Shown here piece after piece: positions 1-6,478 of a stretch of 64,000 nucleotides of DNA. This DNA is from Bacillus thuringiensis (GTDB lineage: Bacteria > Bacillota > Bacilli > Bacillales > Bacillaceae_G). The stretch spans positions 30,696 to 94,695 of the forward strand of contig NZ_CP012103.1 of assembly GCF_001182785.1 (NCBI RefSeq), written 5' to 3'. Numbering within the stretch: position 1 is the first letter of the stretch; every line of letters begins with the position of its first letter. Both the position numbers and the translations under genes were made by a program. The notes below the pieces were generated by a model. It was not told the origin of the DNA. It saw only the letters and a list, made by a program, of their open reading frames with translations, and made no database searches.

Positions 1-206
1 AATTAAAAAAAGAAAAAGATATGGTAGCAAACCTATTAAGAGCCAATGGTCAGGATTATAACCATTGGCTTCATTTACATCATCAGAAATACATTGAAGA
101 AAATCAAGATTTAGTAATGAAAGCTTTACAGGCTTATAAAGCAACATCAACAGAAGTAAAGGAAGACAGCAAGGCGAATGAATCAAGTCAGCTTAGTAAC
201 GTATAA
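1..206 (+). CDS. C-terminal end of an unidentified protein (truncated by window edge)
   Basis: The reading frame is open back to base 3 without a stop, so the methionine at 21 is probably internal and the gene begins upstream of the window. The visible ~67 residues are polar and helical, rich in His, Lys and Glu, with a Ser/Asn-rich tail. I do not recognise a family. It lies just upstream of the VirB2-like gene on the same strand and is probably the preceding gene of the transfer operon. Confidence 0.5.
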   Translation, partial: LKKEKDMVANLLRANGQDYNHWLHLHHQKYIEENQDLVMKALQAYKATSTEVKEDSKANESSQLSNV

Positions 207-237
207 GCACTTAAAAATGAAAAGGGAGTGAATGTAT

Positions 238-546
238 ATGTCAATGTTGGAAACATTATCTCAAATGTTAGTGTTAGGTGATGCGATGGACGGTCTAATT
301 AATACAGGGAATTCATTTATTGCATGGATGCAAAGGGGGGCAATGGTTAGTACAGCGATTGTATTTTGCTGGGGTGCTTATCTATTAATTTGGGGCGGTG
401 AACGAGGAAGACATAAATGTATTTGGTGGTTTCTTGGTGGGGCAGCCGGACTCGTTATTGTAATGGGATGCCAATACTTAGCAGAGAGCGTAAATAGCAA
501 TGTGAAATTTGGTCAAATCTTATTCCCGTTTCTTTGGATGAAATAG
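238..546 (+). CDS. VirB2/TrbC-like small pilin-type membrane protein
   Basis: A 102-residue protein with two predicted membrane helices (about residues 36-58 and 65-88) joined by a short basic loop. This is the size and topology of VirB2/TrbC pilin-like subunits, which sit in the membrane and form the surface appendage of type IV secretion systems. ATG 238 is preferred to the upstream ATG 232 because the GGGAG ribosome site at 224-228 then has normal spacing. It is the first complete gene of the transfer block, and its position fits the role. Assignment rests on topology and context; no diagnostic motif is visible. Confidence 0.5.
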   Translation: MSMLETLSQMLVLGDAMDGLINTGNSFIAWMQRGAMVSTAIVFCWGAYLLIWGGERGRHKCIWWFLGGAAGLVIVMGCQYLAESVNSNVKFGQILFPFLWMK

Positions 547-561
547 TGAAAAAATATAATT

Positions 562-613
562 AAGGCAATGAGGAGGCTATGCAAACAGTATGGCTTTTTT
601 TGTTGCCTTTTTT
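562..613 (+). terminator. Probable intrinsic terminator after the pilin-like gene
   Basis: AAGGCAA at 562 pairs with TTGCCTT at 603, followed by TTTT; T runs are also present inside the loop. The long loop contains an AGGAGG too close to an ATG to start a protein. It probably attenuates transcription between the pilin-like gene and the next gene. Confidence 0.45.
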
Positions 614-649
614 CATGGAATTTAAAGTGAATGGAAGAAAGGAGAAGCC

Positions 650-1735
650 ATGTTTGTCATTTTTAAGAGTAGCAATGGAACAGAAATTGAGTCGGGTAAG
701 CAATATTCGTTTCATGAAGCTTATATCTTAACGAAGCGATTAGAACGAGTTTATAGAGAGGCAGGGCGGCAAGAACATATTGATTTCGATTTGTTAGATG
801 GTCATTCTAATGAAATTTATAACGGTACGTTATCACTTGGTTCGAGATATGCAGATCACATTTTTGATCACATTTCTAAAAAAATGAATGTGATGCAATT
901 AGATCCAGAACAAGAGGAACAAAAGAAGGAGCTGTTAGAAACATTAGAAAGAGAAATCAATGATTCTCCTTTTCATGAAGAATATGAATATCAAGAAGAA
1001 TCATCAGAAAGGAAGGAAGAACCCTCTTATCGTCCAGCGGATGAAGTGAAAACAGTAGTAAAGCCTGGAAAGGAAAATAGAAAAGGATTCAAGATTATTG
1101 CGAGTGTCATAGGAAGCGTAGTGTTAATTGGAGCTGGTGCCATATTTGCCTTTAAGTTGTTCTCCTCCGAACCAGTTTCGAGTGCAAATGCTGGCTCTGA
1201 ACAATATGTAGTAAAAGGATTACAACAGGCAGCCATTCAACAGTATGGAGAAGCCGTTAAATACTTCGATAAGGTCGATTACACAGAATTAGATAAAGAT
1301 AGTCAGAAGGCAGTTCTATTTACTTATTTATTAAATGGAAAGGCAAATAAGGCATTACAATATGAGCCGAAATTTGCAGAAAGTGTGGTTGCTTATTTTA
1401 TTGGGATAGACAACATGAATAAAATCAATGAAATTGATGTCAAAAATGATGTAATCGACTTTGAAAAGGCAGCACTTAATAAGAAATATGAGGAGGTAAT
1501 TAAGCTTAAGGGTAAAGTCAATATGGACGGTAGACGTGAAAAACTCATTGTTGAAGCTTTTGTACATCTAAAAAAATATGAAGATTGTTATTCTTTTGCC
1601 AAAACGCAAGGAAATAAAAACGTAATGAAAGAGATCAAAGAATTAGAGAAACGAGATATTCAACAATCTACGATAAGTGAAGAAGAAAAGAAAGCTAAGA
1701 TTGAAAAAATTGATAAAGATCTACAGAACATCTAA
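650..1735 (+). CDS. Single-pass membrane protein with TPR-like C-terminal half, transfer locus
   Basis: 361 residues. The N-terminal ~100 residues form a mixed cytoplasmic domain, followed by a Glu-rich linker (about 100-140), one membrane helix (about 147-172), and a helical C-terminal domain of about 190 residues with alternating short helices that resembles a tetratricopeptide solenoid. The layout recalls EssB/YukC-like scaffold proteins of secretion systems, but I see no sequence motif proving it. ATG 650 has a GAAAGGAG site. It is followed after 15 bases by the repeat lipoprotein gene and probably co-transcribed. A structural or assembly role in the transfer channel is inferred from context only. 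Confidence 0.55.
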   Translation: MFVIFKSSNGTEIESGKQYSFHEAYILTKRLERVYREAGRQEHIDFDLLDGHSNEIYNGTLSLGSRYADHIFDHISKKMNVMQLDPEQEEQKKELLETLEREINDSPFHEEYEYQEESSERKEEPSYRPADEVKTVVKPGKENRKGFKIIASVIGSVVLIGAGAIFAFKLFSSEPVSSANAGSEQYVVKGLQQAAIQQYGEAVKYFDKVDYTELDKDSQKAVLFTYLLNGKANKALQYEPKFAESVVAYFIGIDNMNKINEIDVKNDVIDFEKAALNKKYEEVIKLKGKVNMDGRREKLIVEAFVHLKKYEDCYSFAKTQGNKNVMKEIKELEKRDIQQSTISEEEKKAKIEKIDKDLQNI

Positions 1736-1750
1736 GGGGGAGAGAATAAC

Positions 1751-3514
1751 ATGCCTTTAAATTATGAGAATCTGTACAAAAAAATGGGAATAGTTTTTCT
1801 TGGAGGTTCGTTGATATTGAGTACGACAGGGTGCAGTTGGTTTGGAAGTAAGGAATCATCTAAAAGTAAAACAGCTATTACAAAAAAGGTAGATAAGAAT
1901 AAGCCAGATGAAAAGAAAGAAGATCTGAACAAATATGATTTTGAAGCAATTACAGAAAACGCAATTCAAAGTAAGGATAATGAAGTTGCTTATGTACTCG
2001 AAGAACTGGATAAATCAAAAATTAATTTTAAAGAAAAATCTATTGTAAGTAATCTTCAAAATGGGGATGACACCACTTTTCGTGTTCTAGCACTCTTTGA
2101 TAAAGAAACAAAAGATAAAACACTTCAAGATACAACAAAAGATAATGTGATTGCAGTTATTACGGATAATAAGCCACAAGTCAGCGTGAATGGAGATCAT
2201 TTTGCATTTGGCGATCAAATTATTGATTCTTCAGTAGCGAGTATAGGAGATATTCTTCCACCAGAGAAGAAACCAGATGCAATTGTGAACCCACCAATTA
2301 TAACGGAGGGTGAGAATGGTAATACGGAAAATACAGGGACAGAAAAACCAAGGCCACCAATAGAGCCGGAAAAACCAACAAATCCAGAGAAACCGACAGA
2401 GCCGGAAAAACCAACAAATCCAGAGAAACCGACAGAGCCGGAAAAACCAACAAATCCAGAGAAACCGACAGAGCCGGAAAAACCAACAAATCCAGAGAAA
2501 CCGACAGAGCCGGAAAAACCAACAAATCCAGAGAAACCGACAGAGCCGGAAAAACCAACAAATCCAGAGAAACCGACAGAGCCGGAAAAACCAACAAATC
2601 CAGAGAAACCGACAGAGCCGGAAAAACCAACAAATCCAGAGAAACCGACAGAGCCGGAAAAACCAACAAATCCAGAGAAACCGACAGAGCCGGAAAAACC
2701 AACAAATCCAGAGAAACCGACAGAGCCGGAAAAACCAACAAATCCAGAGAAACCGACAGAGCCGGAAAAACCAACAAATCCAGAGAAACCGACAGAGCCG
2801 GAAAAACCAACAAATCCAGAGAAACCAACAGATCCAGAAAAACCAACAGATCCAGAAAAGCCAACAGATCCAGAAAAGCCAACAGATCCAGAAAAACCAA
2901 CAGATCCAGAAAAACCAACAGATCCAGAAAAGCCAACAGATCCAGAGAAACCAACAGATCCAGAGAAACCAACAGATCCAGAGAAACCAACAAATCCAGA
3001 GAAACCAACAGATCCAGAAAAACCAACAGATCCAGAGAAACCAACAGATCCAGAAAAGCCAACAGATCCAGAAAAGCCAACAGATCCAGAAAAACCAACA
3101 GATCCAGAAAAACCAACAGATCCAGAAAAGCCAACAGATCCAGAGAAACCAACAGATCCAGAGAAACCAACAGATCCAGAGAAACCAACAGATCCAGAGA
3201 AACCAACAAATCCAGAGAAACCAACAGATCCAGAAAAACCAACAGATCCAGAGAAACCAACAGATCCAGAGAAACCAACAGATCCAGAAAAGCCAACAGA
3301 TCCAGGTAAACCAACAGATCCAGAAAAACCAACAGATCCAGAAAAACCAACAGATCCAGAAAAACCAACAGATCCAGAAAAACCAACAGATCCAGAGAAG
3401 CCAACAGAACCGGAAAAACCAACAAACCCAGAGAAGCCGACAGAACCAGAGAAAACAACGAATCAAGAAAAGCCAGTTCTGAAACAAAATGAAAAGATGG
3501 TAGCGAGTAAATAA
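1751..3514 (+). CDS. Lipoprotein with a very long Pro/Glu/Lys/Thr repeat stalk
   Basis: 587 residues. A signal peptide with a lipobox-like STTGC at about residues 24-28 suggests a lipid anchor on the outer membrane face. After a globular ~150-residue domain comes a stalk of about 360 residues built from EKPTNP, EKPTEP and EKPTDP hexapeptides. It ends in a short charged tail without LPXTG. Such Pro-rich stalks commonly span the Gram-positive wall, so the protein may lift an N-terminal domain through peptidoglycan or line the transfer channel. The position between the TPR-like membrane protein and virD4 supports a conjugation role. The long reverse-strand frames here are repeat shadows. Stalk length is expected to vary between strains. 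Confidence 0.7.
   Translation: MPLNYENLYKKMGIVFLGGSLILSTTGCSWFGSKESSKSKTAITKKVDKNKPDEKKEDLNKYDFEAITENAIQSKDNEVAYVLEELDKSKINFKEKSIVSNLQNGDDTTFRVLALFDKETKDKTLQDTTKDNVIAVITDNKPQVSVNGDHFAFGDQIIDSSVASIGDILPPEKKPDAIVNPPIITEGENGNTENTGTEKPRPPIEPEKPTNPEKPTEPEKPTNPEKPTEPEKPTNPEKPTEPEKPTNPEKPTEPEKPTNPEKPTEPEKPTNPEKPTEPEKPTNPEKPTEPEKPTNPEKPTEPEKPTNPEKPTEPEKPTNPEKPTEPEKPTNPEKPTEPEKPTNPEKPTEPEKPTNPEKPTDPEKPTDPEKPTDPEKPTDPEKPTDPEKPTDPEKPTDPEKPTDPEKPTDPEKPTNPEKPTDPEKPTDPEKPTDPEKPTDPEKPTDPEKPTDPEKPTDPEKPTDPEKPTDPEKPTDPEKPTDPEKPTNPEKPTDPEKPTDPEKPTDPEKPTDPEKPTDPGKPTDPEKPTDPEKPTDPEKPTDPEKPTDPEKPTEPEKPTNPEKPTEPEKTTNQEKPVLKQNEKMVASK
2363..2830 (+). repeat. Thirteen tandem 36-bp repeats (EPEKPTNPEKPT) in the lipoprotein gene
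   Basis: Period 36 bp, units starting at 2363, 2399 and so on to 2795, essentially identical in sequence. Each unit encodes two alternating hexapeptides. The near-perfect identity implies recent expansion or gene-conversion homogenisation. Confidence 0.9.
2831..3410 (+). repeat. About thirty tandem 18-bp repeats (DPEKPT) in the lipoprotein gene
   Basis: Directly follows the 36-bp array but uses an 18-bp unit with the codon pattern aca gat cca ga(a/g) aa(a/g) cc(a). The units differ mainly at third positions and two carry Asn instead of Asp, so this array is older or less homogenised than its neighbour. Confidence 0.85.
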
Positions 3515-3536
3515 AGAGAAAACAACTGATTTTGCC

Positions 3537-3568
3537 AAAAAGGTACTCATAAAAAGAGTACCTTTTTA
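3537..3568 (+). terminator. Intrinsic terminator between lipoprotein gene and virD4
   Basis: AAAAAGGTACTC pairs perfectly with GAGTACCTTTTT around a 7-base loop, and the right arm supplies the T run. It lies 22 bases after the lipoprotein stop codon. Confidence 0.8.
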
Positions 3569-3604
3569 ATTTGAAGCTGGATTGAACAGAGGTGGTACTT
3601 TGAT

Positions 3605-6187
3605 ATGTATAGTGAAAAGATATCAATCAAATATAAATTAGCTGAAAAAGAAGTACTCATTCCATTGAGTGCTTTTTTGTTTGTTGGAATGTTTTTGATC
3701 GCTAATTTTTTACTCAACTTATCTTTAGAGCTGATAGAAACAACATTTAGTGATTTATTACATCCTAAACCATTTCATATGGAGGTAGGATTTCTTTTTC
3801 AGATGCCAATTGCAGAACATCCAATTTACTACATGCTTGTTTTCCTTGTAGTGATTGGAACTATAGCGAGAACAGTGTACAAATTGAAATCTTCCTTTAA
3901 AAACTTAAATAATCATCAGAAAGGATCTAGTCGTTTTACAACAGTTGAAGAGTTGAAAAAGCAGTATAGAGCTGTACCGGATCGAGAGGAATCATTTAAA
4001 GGTGGCGGTGGTGTTGTTATCTCTCGATTAGGTGACAAGGTATTTATTGATGATAGTCCGGTAAATAATTTAATCATTGGTACAACACGCTCTGGTAAAG
4101 GGGAAACCTTTGTATTTCCTACAATTGATGTCTATTCTAGAGCGGAACATAAACCCTCCCTAATTTTTAATGATCCAAAAGGGGAGCTCTTCAGTGCATC
4201 GAAAGAAACGCTGGAAGAACGAGGCTATCACATTGAAGTTTTGAACCTGTTAACTCCACTTGATTCTATGAGTTATAACTTATTGCAGCTTGTTAAAGAT
4301 GCCTATAAAGATGGAGATTATTCAACGGCACAGGCATTATGTAAGACGCTCTCACACACTTTGTATTACAACCCAACTGTAAAAGATCCTTTTTGGCAAC
4401 AGTGCGCTATGAGCTTGTGTAACGCCATGATATTAGCCGTTACAGATAAATGTATTGCGGAGGGTACAGAAGAAAAAATCACAATGTATGCAGTTGCAAA
4501 TATGTTATCAGAACTTGGTTCAAAAGAGGTAATCATAGATCCGGAAGCAGATCCACAAAATGCATTAGATTTATACTTTGAAGGTTTACCAGCGGATAGT
4601 GTTGCCAAGATGCAATATGCAACCTCAAACTTCTCGAAAGGAACGACACGAGGCGGAATTTTCACTCAAACAATGAACGGACTTTCTATTTTTACATTTG
4701 ATGAAATTGCTAAAATGACAGCGGAAAACAGTGTGGATTTAAAACGTGTCGGTTTTGGAAAAACAATAAAAGGAAAAGTAGCACCTAGAAAACGAGTAGA
4801 AATTGTATTTCCAGATGGCTCAAAGGAGTCTATCAAGGCAGATATTACAGGACGTTTTGCATTAGATTTTAAGCAAGTAATACAAGTTGGAGATACCATT
4901 CAATGTAATGAAAAGGAAGATCCTCAAACGAAAACATCTATTTCTATTACAAAAATAGATGAAAAAACGGGTCATACAGAATTTAAAGTAGTAGAAGAAC
5001 ATGAAGATATGAAAATAACAAAAGTGGATTATTTCAATAAACCAGTTGCTATTTTTATGATTACGCCAGACTTTGATTCTTCGAACCATGTGATTGCTTC
5101 TATTTTTGTAAGGCAGCTTTATTTTATATTAGCAAAGGGTGCATCCCTCGCTCGTGGAGGAAAATGTCACCGTGAAGTGATTTTTTGCCTAGATGAGTTT
5201 GGAAATATGCCGAGTATTGAAGGAATGGCAAATATTATCACGGTTTGTCTTGGTAGAAATGTTCGCTTTAACCTTGTAATCCAGGCATATGCACAATTGA
5301 AAAATAAGTATGGTGAGGATGCAGATACGATTGATGGAAACTGTGGGAATACCATCTATATTCTAACTAACGATCAAGAAACCGCCGAAAAAGTGTCCAA
5401 AAAACTAGGGAATCAGACAATTAACCTACCTTCCCGAAGTGGAAAAGGTCTTTCTACTGATAAAAATAAAACGGAAGGTCTAGATCAACGACCATTGTTA
5501 ACAGCAAATGAACTTATGAATTTTAAAGAAGGAGAAAGTGCCGTTATTCGTGTCATAAAACGTCAGGATAATAACAGAAAACGGATCAGACCTCGCCCGA
5601 TTTATAATACGGGGGAAACAGCCTTAAAATACAGATGGGAGTACTTGGGAGTAGAGTTCGATACAGATAAATCTATTTTAGATATAGATATTGATTCTCT
5701 ACATGATGATGTAAATCCAAAATCACTTATTGTAGATTTTCTAGGAGAGAGAAAAGCAGAACAAATTGAGAAAAAAACGTCAGAACCAGAACAAGTACAA
5801 GAACAAGAAGCTTCTTCTCAAATAGAGACACCGCAGCCAGTAGAAGAGCCAACAATGATGGGAATTGATGAAGAGATTCCGGAAGAGGCATTTCAGCAGG
5901 AAGATAATCCGTTTGATTCCCTCTCCATTGAAAATTGGAAAGAAAAAACGGTTAACGAATTTTTCGAATCTGATTTAGCGGTTTTAAAACTGGTCGATAA
6001 GTTCTTTTTAGCGCAGTTAGGCAAATCATTAGATGAAGTTGAAAATCAAGAAATGGGCGAGTTTTACAGTGAATTTCAAATGTTAGCTCACAATGACCAT
6101 ATCGACAAAAGTGTTTATCAAGCAGTCGAAAACAAGATAAATCGAATCTTGCGTGATTTAGAAGAAAAAGAACAAGTGACAAGTTAG
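3605..6187 (+). CDS. virD4: VirD4/TraG-type coupling ATPase
   Basis: 860 residues. Two N-terminal membrane helices (about 17-42 and 72-90) precede the ATPase domain. Walker A GTTRSGKGE is at about 159-167 and Walker B with CLDEFGN at about 525-533, as in the VirD4/TraG/TcpA coupling proteins that hand the relaxosome to the secretion channel. Between these motifs, at about 380-475, is a Lys/Asp/Glu-rich, beta-strand-like stretch that looks inserted into the ATPase. The C-terminal ~170 residues are acidic and Gln/Pro-rich followed by a helical tail, possibly for substrate contact. RBS GAGGTGG precedes ATG 3605. Function is well supported, the insertion's role unknown. Confidence 0.9.
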   Translation: MYSEKISIKYKLAEKEVLIPLSAFLFVGMFLIANFLLNLSLELIETTFSDLLHPKPFHMEVGFLFQMPIAEHPIYYMLVFLVVIGTIARTVYKLKSSFKNLNNHQKGSSRFTTVEELKKQYRAVPDREESFKGGGGVVISRLGDKVFIDDSPVNNLIIGTTRSGKGETFVFPTIDVYSRAEHKPSLIFNDPKGELFSASKETLEERGYHIEVLNLLTPLDSMSYNLLQLVKDAYKDGDYSTAQALCKTLSHTLYYNPTVKDPFWQQCAMSLCNAMILAVTDKCIAEGTEEKITMYAVANMLSELGSKEVIIDPEADPQNALDLYFEGLPADSVAKMQYATSNFSKGTTRGGIFTQTMNGLSIFTFDEIAKMTAENSVDLKRVGFGKTIKGKVAPRKRVEIVFPDGSKESIKADITGRFALDFKQVIQVGDTIQCNEKEDPQTKTSISITKIDEKTGHTEFKVVEEHEDMKITKVDYFNKPVAIFMITPDFDSSNHVIASIFVRQLYFILAKGASLARGGKCHREVIFCLDEFGNMPSIEGMANIITVCLGRNVRFNLVIQAYAQLKNKYGEDADTIDGNCGNTIYILTNDQETAEKVSKKLGNQTINLPSRSGKGLSTDKNKTEGLDQRPLLTANELMNFKEGESAVIRVIKRQDNNRKRIRPRPIYNTGETALKYRWEYLGVEFDTDKSILDIDIDSLHDDVNPKSLIVDFLGERKAEQIEKKTSEPEQVQEQEASSQIETPQPVEEPTMMGIDEEIPEEAFQQEDNPFDSLSIENWKEKTVNEFFESDLAVLKLVDKFFLAQLGKSLDEVENQEMGEFYSEFQMLAHNDHIDKSVYQAVENKINRILRDLEEKEQVTS

Positions 6188-6188
6188 A

Positions 6189-6217
6189 AAAGCACTCAAA
6201 TAATTGAGTGCTTTTTT
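6189..6217 (+). terminator. Intrinsic terminator after virD4
   Basis: AAAGCACTCAA and TTGAGTGCTTT form a perfect stem around ATAA, followed by a T run. It begins two bases after the virD4 stop codon. Confidence 0.8.
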
Positions 6218-6245
6218 GATTCCAAACATAAAGGAGGAAGAGGGA

Positions 6246-6455
6246 ATGTGTGTACCGACAATCACGGATAAAATGCAATTGATTTTAGATAGTTACTCGC
6301 CATTTGTAACAGAAGAAAATGAGGTCATTCTTGGTCTAGAAGATGCGGTTCTTTTCCTTTCAGTAGATCGGGAACAAAAAGGGAAATTGATTATTCGTAT
6401 CGACAGACTGAATGAAAGGGTGAATTGGACAGCAAAAGAAGTATTGGGACAATAG
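6246..6455 (+). CDS. Small hypothetical protein in the transfer operon
   Basis: 69 residues, soluble and acidic, with an Ile/Leu-rich beta-like middle. The ATG at 6246 has a strong AAAGGAGG site; the TTG at 6204 that would extend the frame lies inside the virD4 terminator and is rejected. It is followed 23 bases later by the virB6-like gene. I do not recognise a family. Co-directional position suggests an accessory transfer role. Confidence 0.6.
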   Translation: MCVPTITDKMQLILDSYSPFVTEENEVILGLEDAVLFLSVDREQKGKLIIRIDRLNERVNWTAKEVLGQ

Positions 6456-6478
6456 CAAGAATGAGAGGAGGGTAAATC

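Noticed and set aside
575..660. Small ORF MQTVWLFLLPFF behind an AGGAGG
   Set aside because: The ribosome site is only two bases from the ATG and the DNA forms a terminator-like hairpin.
2363..3410. Possible CRISPR array because of regular repeats
   Set aside because: Units are contiguous without unique spacers, keep the reading frame and encode a Pro-rich stalk.
2231..3626. Two very long reverse-strand open frames (439 and 442 codons)
   Set aside because: They mirror the 18/36-bp repeat arrays of the lipoprotein gene, encode monotonous WICWF or LLVFL repeats, and lack ribosome sites.
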